64,000 nt of DNA, from contig CM049308.1 in assembly GCA_026874595.1 (NCBI GenBank), positions 48,369,327 through 48,433,326 of the forward strand, given 5' to 3'. Made by a program: the position numbers and the translations under genes. Shown piece after piece: positions 1-8,646 of the stretch. This stretch comes from Sipunculus nudus (taxonomy: Eukaryota; Annelida; Sipuncula; Golfingiida; Sipunculidae). A model generated the notes under the pieces. It was not told the origin of the DNA. It searched no databases and was given only the letters and a program-made list of their open reading frames with translations. Numbering within the stretch: position 1 is the first letter of the stretch; every line of letters starts with the position of its first letter.

Positions 1-1871
1 TTGCTGCCTCAAGCTACTGCACTGAGTGAACTCTTGACCTGCACCTGGCTAGACTGAATGCACTTTTGACCTGTACCCAGCTGCACTGAGTGAACTCTTG
101 ACCTGTTGCATAATCTGACACAGTTGGCAGTCTGCCAAAGCTATAAATAGATTCAGACTTAACTTTGATTCCAAATATGATGCAGTGAGCAGTCTGCCAA
201 AGCTATAAATAGAATGCAGCTACTGCACTGAATGAACTCTTGACCTATACCTGGCTGCATTTCTTCCAATCCTGGCACTGTGCCAGAACTATTTATAGAG
301 CTGACATCATCTTGGCTAATGGCCAACATCAAGGCACTCACTGGCAATCTGCCAATGGTAAACCAAGTGCTGCCATCTGTACACAAAAGTGGTCCCTACT
401 TAAAATAACTTTGAAATTTATTTTACCGATACAAAATACTTTTCAGCTGACTTTTTATAAAAAAGAGATCAGGAATATATGTAAAATTATTACAGATTCA
501 TACTGAATGCAAAATTAAAATACAGATATATCTCACTGATGGCCAATTCTTGAATTACGTTAAGTAGGGATACCAATAATTTATAATCCATGTACAGTTG
601 TATTTATATAGCCACAGAGAGCTGAATATCCAATGAATATTCCATTTCCTGGTATGATGAATTAATTTAATCATATATCTAATTTTTTTGAAAGCTTTTA
701 AAAAAACTTTCTTGTCAATATTAACCAAAGATAACCTGAAATCTAAATGTCTAGTGGCATGATGTAATAGATGCTGATAAACTGGTGCCAGGCTAGATGT
801 AACAGCAACACACAGCTAACATATATGGTAAAATGACTCAATTCAATCTCCATAATTCAGCCAAAAATCATTTATGTGGACCCATTAATGACAAGTATTA
901 TAAGAAATATTGTAGGGATTATTCTTGTAAGATATTTAACAAACTGGCTTCAGTGGCATCAGTCAAAAAAGGTTTTGCAGGTTTATAACTCATATAGGAA
1001 GATACAGCAAACTGTATAGGAAGTTCAGCTTCCTGTAACTCAGCCAAAAAGCACTGAACCATAACCATTTGAACAAACTTAAATTATCAACATCTGAGGA
1101 TAGTTAATGTGTGAGATTTAAGAATTTGGCCCAGTGGTTTTTGAGAAGAAATTCTTTGTAGCCACCGAGCTAAATTCGGCTGTTATGGCATATGACTTAA
1201 TTCAGCTTACCATAACTTAGGCAAAAGTCACTGAAAAGAGACCATTTGAACAAACTTCAGAAAGCACTAGCCTAGGATTATTTCTGTGCGATATTAAACA
1301 TTTTGGCCACATGGTTTCAGAGAAGAAGTTTTTTATAGCCCTCAGTTTGATACAGGCACTGATGACCCCGTACACAAAAGGCCGATGCAGGTGGCGCCAC
1401 CAATACCTCAATTTCAGATATGACCTATGTGACCAACATTGACATAAAATTTGGGGATGATAGCTCCAGCCGTTTCTGAGATTTAAATTTCAATATGCTT
1501 TTTTGAACAGTTAACAAAGTTCAACCTCCTGTAACTTGGCCAAAAATCTCCGAACTGGAACCATTTGAACAAACTTGAGAAAGATTGTTCCAGGGATCAT
1601 TTCTGTGAAATATTGGTGGCTGGACAGTTTCAGAGAAGAAGATTTTTAAAGCTTTTTCCCTATAAAATCTAAGAAAATGCAGTTAGAAAAAAAATTAACA
1701 AAATCCGATATAGTTTTTTGGATGACTGATTATTTGCAAAAAATTTGATGATGCTAGCTCCTGCCGTTTTTGAGATAGCTATGGTTAACGTACAGACGAC
1801 GCACGATGCACCACACACGACGCACAACGGACGACGCCGCACCATCGCATAAGCTCACAGGTTCGCTAAAA
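1..1871. repeat. Interspersed repeat, copy 1 (truncated by window edge)
   Basis: This stretch aligns in direct orientation with 46509-48157. Both copies begin with the phrase 'caagctactgcactgagtg', share the string 'ctgccaaagctataaatag', and end in a run of 'gacgacgcac'-like words followed by 'cgcataagc', 'cacaggttcgct'. The copies have many substitutions and small indels, so the family is old. No protein frame is convincing. The left end is cut by the window, so its true start is unknown. It lies downstream of exon 11 of the acyl-CoA oxidase gene, probably still within its intron. Confidence 0.85.
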
Positions 1872-2660
1872 ATACTGTTTAATCTGCCCTACACAACATG
1901 GTCAATGTATTTTACAAAATATGTATATTCAATGACTCATAAGTCTCGAATCTCAACCAGGTCTGTTTATAAATTTTTTATTCTGTCTATATGCACTTAA
2001 ACATTTAAGTTATCTATGTTCACAAAAAGTGGGAAAAAAATTATCTTAACTGCATGACTCATACAGGCATGAGAAGTAGGATCCTTATTTTTAACACAGT
2101 AAATTATAATCAGAGATGGTCCTAGTGCAACATGATCATACCAAATAACAAAGGTCTGTCTGCTTCAAAATTTACCCAATATGTTTTAAGGTGGTTAATC
2201 ATAAGTTACCTTATTCTGCCATTTATCAGAAGTGGATACCATTAATGGTTTTTGAGATTCTGTGTTGCATATGATATATATTCAGCTTAACAGACAAAAC
2301 TGTTCACCTTACTCACTTTGTGCTAAGGCAGGGGAATAATAATTATAAGTTTATATAAAACCCTATTTTAAACAAATCCATTTGGGCAGAAGAATAATGA
2401 AGACATAATTACATATGATCCTAATTTTTTTTGTAATAGTCATTTTTTTTCAATTATAACTTTTTCATGTGTTCATTATCTGATAATTAAATTACAAGTG
2501 CTTTCAAGATAAATGTTCAAACTTGGATGATATTTATGGTGCTGTTAATAAATGAAAGCTAACTTAAAATATGAGGAATATTATGTCTGAATTTTTCATT
2601 TTGACACCTATATCAAATCTGTTAGTAGTTCTGTTCTGAATCTGAACACTTGTACTGACA
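1872..2660. other. AT-rich intronic DNA, no gene seen
   Basis: Nothing coding was recognised. I searched the minus strand for the next acyl-CoA oxidase exon (the region carrying the EACGGxG-type motif) and did not find it. The last ~30 bases (about 2630-2665) resemble the end of one 65-bp repeat unit, showing that the retroelement next door inserted at the edge of that array. Confidence 0.6.
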
Positions 2661-2665
2661 TAGCC
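2661..2665. repeat. Target-site duplication, left copy
   Basis: The bases tagcc abut the 3' LTR here and recur at 7946-7950 on the other side. Removing the element and one copy restores 'actgacatagccgtgaac', a 65-bp minisatellite unit. Confidence 0.92.
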
Positions 2666-2885
2666 TAGTATGTTTGTGAGCCTGTTTAGGCTCCACGAAG
2701 ACAATGAAAAGTCCTTGTAGTAAAAACAAACATTTATTACCAACGAGATCACAACGAGGCCACCGGGCGTGTGTCATTTGCACAAACATGAAAAGCATAT
2801 AGGGTGTATGTCAACGACTCCAAAACTAAAACACATATGCGGAGATACTGATATAAAAACTAAACAGTCTGTCTAGTACATGACA
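2666..2885 (-). repeat. 3' LTR of the Ty3/Gypsy element
   Basis: 220 bp, matching 7726-7945 except for c/t and g/a differences in 'acaacgagg' and 'atagggtg'. Read on the minus strand it carries AATAAA (within GGTAATAAATG) that can serve as the polyadenylation signal. Confidence 0.95.
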
Positions 2886-2898
2886 TTCCTCCCCTTTT
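2886..2898 (-). other. Polypurine tract
   Basis: On the minus strand AAAAAGGGGAGGA directly precedes the 3' LTR, the expected priming site for plus-strand DNA synthesis in LTR elements. Confidence 0.85.
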
Positions 2899-3452
2899 TA
2901 GCTGAAGACTTAAAATTCAAAGTTACCATGCAATACAGTAAACAGCTTATCATTTTAAATATTGCGCTCCAATAAAGAGTAGGAACTTGAATTGTACCGA
3001 GACTGAATTAAAATGTGTACCACATGTGTCAAACATCTAAAGTCAGCCGTAAAACTGAAGAAGGCTTAGAACCAGACAAGTTACTACAATTACACTCAGA
3101 ACCTACTTTAAACTCAGCTTATTATACACAGTAAAGGAAACAAGATCAAGATCATAAATATTAAATGTGAAACCTGAGATGCATGCAATCCAGTCTTAAA
3201 GGTTCACACATGAAAAATGTTGCAGAAATTAAATGTGTCCTGTCCACCTGTAAATGTGAGATAGTTATCTGAAAAATACGGATTTAAATCAGTCAGTTTC
3301 AAGTTCAGCAAGCTCAACTTTTAATCAAATGTCATAAACACTTAAAATAATCGGTCAAGAAATTAGAAACACAGTTCACTTGTAGTATCTACCTTGCAGG
3401 TATAAAATAAGTAATCCATTGTAGCACGGGTATCAAATCATGCACTTTTTTG
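2899..3452 (-). other. 3' untranslated region of the retrotransposon
   Basis: About 550 bp between the gag-pol stop and the polypurine tract. No env-like or other frame of note is present. Confidence 0.7.
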
Positions 3453-6400
3453 TTACAAATCTAATCTGTCAGGGGAGCGGCGCGCTCTCACTGACCTGCG
3501 AAGTGCGACACTATTTGTTTTGTTGTTTGAACCGCGAGTATTCTGTGCAGTAGCAGGGTTAATAGAGGTAGTAGCACTGGTAGACCTCTCAGCGTCCATC
3601 TCTGGTGGAATCAGGATATCCTGGCACGTTGAAGGTTCTGCACGTTCTGGAACAATACTGGCACGGTATGGGTACTGAGGGATGTTAATTGTATTATCAT
3701 CCTGTCTCTGCGCTACCACCTCCTCCCCCTCACAGGGAGAGGACTCATCAAGGGGATACCTGCGTTTCAGGTGATCTTGGTGCTGTCGCCAGACTCTGCC
3801 GTCCACCAGCCTGACAGCAAAAGAAACCGGACCAAGTTGGTCTTGAACTACACCTGGAAGCCAGCCGGGAAGTCCAGCAAAGTTTCGCGCATACACAGCA
3901 TCACCACAGAAGAATGAACGAGCTTGAGCATGCTTGTCATGATGCTGCCTCATTTTGTCCTGTTTAACATGAACATCTGCTTCAATATCTGGCCGAAGCA
4001 GATCCAGTCGAGAGCGAGGCCTACGTCTCATCAGGAGCACGGACGGGGGTTCACCAGTTGTAGTGTGTGGAGTGAGATTGTAGGTTAACAAATAGCGATA
4101 TAGCCGGCTTTCCAATGAACCTTGGTTACATCGCTTTAGACCATTTTTCACCGACTGAACTGCTTTTTCTGCTAATCCATTGCTGGCTGGGTGAAAAGGC
4201 GATACTTTCACATGTCGTATCCCATTACTTTGGCAGAAAGCTTGAAATTCTTGGCTAGTGAAACAAGTAGCATTGTCTGAGACTAATGAACAGGGTAAAC
4301 CATGTGTAGCGAAAGTATGTCTTAAGCGGTCAATGGTAGTGGCAGACGTGTTACCAGACATGACATGTGCATCCACAAATTTGGTGCCTGCATCCACAAT
4401 AATCAGAATCATTTTACCCTCAAACGGGCCCGCAAAATCAATGTGAAGTCTGTCCCAAGGTTTGGTAGGCCAAGACCAGGGATGTAAGGGAGCTTTGGGT
4501 GGATTTCTTCCTAGCTCTTGGCATGGAGTACATTGTTTGACTGTGAGTTCTATGTCATTGTCCAAATTGGGCCACCAAATATAAGATCTACTCAGACCTT
4601 TCATTCGCACAATACCAGGGTGTGTGGAATGAAGCTCTGTTAACACTGCTTCACGATACTTTGGTGGCACCACAATTCGACATCCCCAGAGTAGACAGTC
4701 ACTCTGAACTGATAGTTCTTGTCTCCTCGAAGCATATGGTCTTAGCTCTGCTTCTGTTGTTTTTACAGGCCATCCCTGTAACACATACTGAACAACACGG
4801 CTCAGAACAGGGTCTCTACGCGTCTCATTTGCAATGTCCTGGGATGTGATGGGGTTAGCTGATGTTATATTCTCCATCGAGAAAACTACCTCGGGTGGTT
4901 CAGGAATATCAGTCGGTTGTGTACTGGAGCTGGGTAATCTACTTAGTGCATCAGCATTTGAGATTTCCTTACCTGGCTTATGTACCATGGTGTAGTTGGA
5001 ACTTCCAAGGAGGAGTGCCCACCTTTGAATCCGACCAGAAGCCATAGTAGAAGTAGGTTTGTGTTCTTTCAGTAAGCCAAGCAAGGGTTTATGGTCCGTA
5101 TATATCATAAATCTGAGGCCGTAAAGATATTTATGGAAACGTTTGACACCGAACACGATAGCAAGACCTTCTTTTTCTAGCTGAGCGTACTTGCGTTCAG
5201 CCGGAGCAAGCATCCTGGAAGCATAAGCTATAGGTCTTAGGCCTGCCTCAGTGTCATGGGAAAGGACCACTCCTACACCATGAGGGGATGCATCACATTC
5301 CAAAACCAGCGGTTTGCTCGGGTCATAATGCACAAGAAGGTTTGATGATTTTAGCATCTCTTTGCTTTTAATAAAAGCTTCCATCTGGGGTCTGTCCCAT
5401 GACCAGTTGGTATCTTTGTGCAATAACTCGTACAGTGGTTGAAGCACAGTGCTTGCATTAGGAAAGAATTTGTTGTAGTAGTTAATGAGTCCCAAGTAGC
5501 TACGTAGGTCAGCAACATTCTGTGGCACAGGCGCATCCTCGACTCCTTGTAATTTGTCAGGATCTGGGTGGATGCCTAGACCATCAATTACATGGCCAAG
5601 ATATGTTACCAAGTCTTGCAGGAATTCACATTTATGTTTGTTCAATCTGAGTCCAGCATCTTGCAATTTTTGCAAGACAATTTTCAAGTTTTTCACATGT
5701 TCCTCATGAGTGCGGCCTGTGACCAATATGTCATCCAAAAATGCTGTTGTCATTGGAGCATCTTGCAACACTCCTTCGATGGCTCTCTGAAATATTCCTG
5801 GCGAAGAGGAAATTCCGAAAGGGAGCCTAGTATAAAAATACAGTCCCTTGGGTGTATTGACTGTGGTAAGTTTCTGCGAGTCCTCGTCCAAGACTAACTG
5901 CAGATAAGCATGACTTAGGTCAAGTTTTGTAAACTTCTGACCACCTGACAACTTTGAATATAGCTCTTCAATGTTTGGAATAGGATAACAATCAACTTTA
6001 CTAGCCTGATTTACTGTGAGTTTGTAATCGCCGCACAGACGGATTTTGCCGTTACTCTTTAAAACTGGTACCAGTGGTGCTGCCCAGTCGGAGTGAGCAG
6101 TTGGCTTTATCACACCCTCCTGCTCTAACCGATCAAGTTCATTTATGACCTTGTCCTTGAGTGCCAATGGCACTGGTCTTGCTTTATAGAAGCAGGGCGT
6201 GCATTCAGGGTCTATGTTTATTTTCACCTTCACATTTTGTAAGGTACCAAGCTCATCTTTGAAAACATCACAAAATGGAGCCAGGATATCTTCTACCGCA
6301 GTATCCTGTGATAACTGGTGTATCTGGTGCCAATTGATCTTAATGTGAGCCAACCAGTCTCGACCTAATAGATTCGGTCTGTTTCCAGGGACTACATGTA

Positions 6401-7703
6401 TGTTTAAGTTTTTAATTTGGTCCTGCAGCTGAACTGTGATATTAGCCATACCTAAAGATGGCACATTGTTTCCTGTGTAAGTTTTAATGACAGGCATGTT
6501 TTCTTTATTCAAAGAGACAACCGTTTTTCCCTGAATTTTTGCAAAAGTGGCTTCATTGATTAAAGAGACTGATGCACCAGTGTCTATTTGCATTTGGGTT
6601 TCTACACCATTCAGTTTTACATGAACCTTATATTCATCTTCCTGGCTAGGCAATGTGTTTAGGTGGTACATATCCTCATATTCTGTCGGGGTATCAGTGG
6701 CCTGGACGCTGTTCACTTGTTTAGAGTCCTTCCGCTGATTTGAACTACGACACACAGACGCGAAGTGATTTGCTTTGCCACACTTCCTGCATGTTTTTCT
6801 GTAAGCAGGACAACGCTTATTTTGGGTATGTGGCCAAGGCCCACCACAATTATAACATGTTCTATCATTTCCTGTCACTACAGGTTTCTTGGAATGTCTC
6901 TGAGGTTTCTGTGATTTAGCCTTTTTGGCAAAAGGCGTTGTTAGTTTGTTCACAGACGGTTGAGATCCTTTCAGTTTATCTTCAATCAATTTTGACTGTG
7001 ATCTTGCTGCCTCAAGGGTACGTCCATACTGCAAAAGAGCACTTAATGACAGGTCTGGTTTTGCCATACCCTCCTCACGGAGTTTATTAGAATAGCCCTT
7101 TTGAATGATTTGAGATTTGATTTCACGATCAATGTCATGAAATTCACAATTTATTGGGAGATGCTTAAGCCCACAATAAAAACTATCAAGGTCCTCACCT
7201 GGCTCTTGTTGTGTCTGCCTGAACTGAAACAGTTCAAATTCCAAATTTCTTTTTGGCATGAAAAAGTCTGAAAATACCTTTTTGGCAGTATCATATTTTG
7301 TTTCACCTGATCTGACAGTTGGTTCAGTCAATGTAGAGAAAATGCCATGCAGCTCCTCCCCCACCATATGAAGAAGAAGGGCATGTTGGCGTACGGGATC
7401 CTCAATGCCAGCGGCAACCAAATAATTGTCAAACCGAGCAATCCATTTAATCCAGCGTTGCGAGGCTGAATGTCTAGGCTCATACTGGAATGGAGGCATT
7501 GAAAGCTCCGTGGAAGTAGCCATGTTGACGATGTAAGGATGACAAGCTAGAGACACCGCAAAAAGTTCACTGACACGGACGGGTTGGAGGAAATGACCGG
7601 ACGTGATGAGCGAAAATAGAAGCAGGTACCGTTCAGGGGCCAGACGATCGGCGCACAATGACTCTGTCTGCAATGACAACTTGTGTCGGACAACTAGTGT
7701 CAA
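3453..7703 (-). CDS. Gag-Pol polyprotein of a Ty3/Gypsy retrotransposon
   Basis: One open frame of 1416 codons encodes the element's structural and replication proteins. In order: a Gag region (about residues 70-240); two Cys/His knuckles (C283-C286-H292-C298 and a classic CX2CX4HX4C at C305-C318); an aspartic protease with DTGAS at 374-378; reverse transcriptase with LPFG (627-630) and FLDD (655-658); RNase H with D804 in CDAS and TDHKP (869-873); and integrase with a zinc-binding HX2H...CX2C (H1025, H1028, C1058, C1061) and a DD35E core (D1089, D1143, E1179, with exactly 35 residues between the last two). A GPxSF-type C-terminal motif follows near 1291. The first ATG (7703) lies only 22 nt past the LTR. 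The ATG at 7523 (residue 61, MATS...) begins the recognisable Gag and may be the true start. Gag and Pol share one frame with no shift. No stop or frameshift interrupts it, so it may be active. Confidence 0.95.
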   Translation of the reverse strand: MTLVVRHKLSLQTESLCADRLAPERYLLLFSLITSGHFLQPVRVSELFAVSLACHPYIVNMATSTELSMPPFQYEPRHSASQRWIKWIARFDNYLVAAGIEDPVRQHALLLHMVGEELHGIFSTLTEPTVRSGETKYDTAKKVFSDFFMPKRNLEFELFQFRQTQQEPGEDLDSFYCGLKHLPINCEFHDIDREIKSQIIQKGYSNKLREEGMAKPDLSLSALLQYGRTLEAARSQSKLIEDKLKGSQPSVNKLTTPFAKKAKSQKPQRHSKKPVVTGNDRTCYNCGGPWPHTQNKRCPAYRKTCRKCGKANHFASVCRSSNQRKDSKQVNSVQATDTPTEYEDMYHLNTLPSQEDEYKVHVKLNGVETQMQIDTGASVSLINEATFAKIQGKTVVSLNKENMPVIKTYTGNNVPSLGMANITVQLQDQIKNLNIHVVPGNRPNLLGRDWLAHIKINWHQIHQLSQDTAVEDILAPFCDVFKDELGTLQNVKVKINIDPECTPCFYKARPVPLALKDKVINELDRLEQEGVIKPTAHSDWAAPLVPVLKSNGKIRLCGDYKLTVNQASKVDCYPIPNIEELYSKLSGGQKFTKLDLSHAYLQLVLDEDSQKLTTVNTPKGLYFYTRLPFGISSSPGIFQRAIEGVLQDAPMTTAFLDDILVTGRTHEEHVKNLKIVLQKLQDAGLRLNKHKCEFLQDLVTYLGHVIDGLGIHPDPDKLQGVEDAPVPQNVADLRSYLGLINYYNKFFPNASTVLQPLYELLHKDTNWSWDRPQMEAFIKSKEMLKSSNLLVHYDPSKPLVLECDASPHGVGVVLSHDTEAGLRPIAYASRMLAPAERKYAQLEKEGLAIVFGVKRFHKYLYGLRFMIYTDHKPLLGLLKEHKPTSTMASGRIQRWALLLGSSNYTMVHKPGKEISNADALSRLPSSSTQPTDIPEPPEVVFSMENITSANPITSQDIANETRRDPVLSRVVQYVLQGWPVKTTEAELRPYASRRQELSVQSDCLLWGCRIVVPPKYREAVLTELHSTHPGIVRMKGLSRSYIWWPNLDNDIELTVKQCTPCQELGRNPPKAPLHPWSWPTKPWDRLHIDFAGPFEGKMILIIVDAGTKFVDAHVMSGNTSATTIDRLRHTFATHGLPCSLVSDNATCFTSQEFQAFCQSNGIRHVKVSPFHPASNGLAEKAVQSVKNGLKRCNQGSLESRLYRYLLTYNLTPHTTTGEPPSVLLMRRRPRSRLDLLRPDIEADVHVKQDKMRQHHDKHAQARSFFCGDAVYARNFAGLPGWLPGVVQDQLGPVSFAVRLVDGRVWRQHQDHLKRRYPLDESSPCEGEEVVAQRQDDNTINIPQYPYRASIVPERAEPSTCQDILIPPEMDAERSTSATTSINPATAQNTRGSNNKTNSVALRRSVRARRSPDRLDL

Positions 7704-7710
7704 CAGTTTT

Positions 7711-7723
7711 CACCTTGTCGCCA
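7711..7723 (-). other. Primer-binding site
   Basis: On the minus strand TGGCGACAAGGTG begins two bases after the 5' LTR. TGG pairs with a tRNA 3' CCA end, and TGGCGAC would fit a tRNA ending GTCGCCA. I cannot name the tRNA with certainty. Confidence 0.75.
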
Positions 7724-7725
7724 TT

Positions 7726-7945
7726 TAGTATGTTTGTGAGCCTGTTTAGGCTCCACGAAGACAATGAAAAGTCCTTGTAGTAAAAACAAACATTTATTAC
7801 CAACGAGATCACAATGAGGCCACCGGGCGTGTGTCATTTGCACAAACATGAAAAGCATATAAGGTGTATGTCAACGACTCCAAAACTAAAACACATATGC
7901 GGAGATACTGATATAAAAACTAAACAGTCTGTCTAGTACATGACA
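7726..7945 (-). repeat. 5' LTR of the Ty3/Gypsy element
   Basis: 220 bp, about 99 percent identical to the 3' LTR. On the minus strand a TTTATATC word lies near the start of the LTR and could act as the TATA element. Confidence 0.95.
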
Positions 7946-7950
7946 TAGCC
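7946..7950. repeat. Target-site duplication, right copy
   Basis: tagcc, identical to 2661-2665. Confidence 0.92.
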
Positions 7951-8560
7951 GTGAACATCAGACCTACTGCTGTTATCTAGGTACTGAGAACACTGAAAAT
8001 TGTACTGATCTTGCTGTGAACATTAGTCCTACTGCTGTTATCTAGGTATTTAGAACACTGAGTGTTATACTGACCTTGCTGTGAACATCAGACCTACTGC
8101 TGTTATCTCAGTATTTAGAACACTGAAAATTGTACTGACCTTGCAGTGAACATCAGACCTAATGCTGTCATCTCAGTATTTAGAACACTGAAAATTGTAC
8201 TGACCTTGCCGTGAACATCAGACCTAATGCTGTTATCTCAGTATTTAGAACACTGAAAATTGTACTGACCTTGCCGTGAACATCAGACCTAATGCTGTTA
8301 TCTCAGTATTTAGAACACTGAGTATTTTACTGACCTTGCTGTGAACATCAGACGTACTGCCGTTATGTAGGTATTTAGAACAATGAGTATTTTACTGACC
8401 TTGCTGTGAACATCAGACCTACTGCTGTTATCTAGGTATTTAGAACACTGAGTATTTTACTGACCTTGCTGTGAACATCAGACCTACTGCTGTTATCTAG
8501 GTATTTAGAACACTGAGTATTATACTGACCTCGCAGTAAACATCAGTCCTACTGCTGTAG
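7951..8560. repeat. 65-bp minisatellite copied from exon 11 and its 5' splice site
   Basis: About nine units of 65 bp, with a partial unit left of the retroelement near 2630-2665. On the minus strand each unit ends an exon-like segment with CTGATGTTCACAGCAAG followed by GTCAGT. This matches exon 11's last bases and donor (CTGATGTTTACTGCGAG then GTCAGT). Duplicate donors fall every 65 bp, with the last exon-like base at 8465, 8400, 8335, 8270, 8205, 8140 and 8075; the next (8010) has GT changed to AT. Because 65 is not a multiple of 3 and an in-frame TAA lies eight bases past the true donor, using any duplicate would truncate the protein. Confidence 0.93.
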
Positions 8561-8646
8561 CTAATTTTGGCATGAGTCTCAGCTGATGTGTCTGGTAATC
8601 TATGATTCTAGTTTCTGGACTACCACTGGGACCAAACTGTCGCCGA
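8530..8646 (-). CDS. ACOX: ACOX exon 11
   Basis: 117 bp. The acceptor is gatcag|T and the donor is GCGAG|gtcagt. With exon 10 it completes Ser308, then reads [10 protein letters not shown] and later [13 protein letters not shown], matching the acyl-CoA oxidase segment after the RRQFG motif, whose Arg contacts FAD across the dimer in this superfamily. It ends in phase 2. Its last ~32 bases plus donor are the template for the adjacent 65-bp array. The next exon is not in the window. Confidence 0.92.

Larger units (their letters stand above)
2666..7945 (-). mobile_element. Complete Ty3/Gypsy LTR retrotransposon (K02A2.6-like)
   Basis: The element has all expected parts: two 220-bp LTRs (2666-2885 and 7726-7945) differing at only two positions that I could find, a 5-bp target duplication tagcc (2661-2665 and 7946-7950), a primer-binding site beside the 5' LTR, a polypurine tract beside the 3' LTR, and one uninterrupted gag-pol frame. 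On its own (minus) strand the LTR starts TGTCATG and ends CATACTA. The two-base LTR divergence indicates a young insertion. It split one unit of the 65-bp minisatellite downstream of exon 11 and lies in the same transcriptional sense as the acyl-CoA oxidase gene. Confidence 0.96.

Noticed and set aside
2564-2752. 62-codon minus-strand frame considered as the next ACOX exon
   Set aside because: It spans the retroelement LTR boundary, so it cannot be an ancestral exon, and it lacks family motifs.
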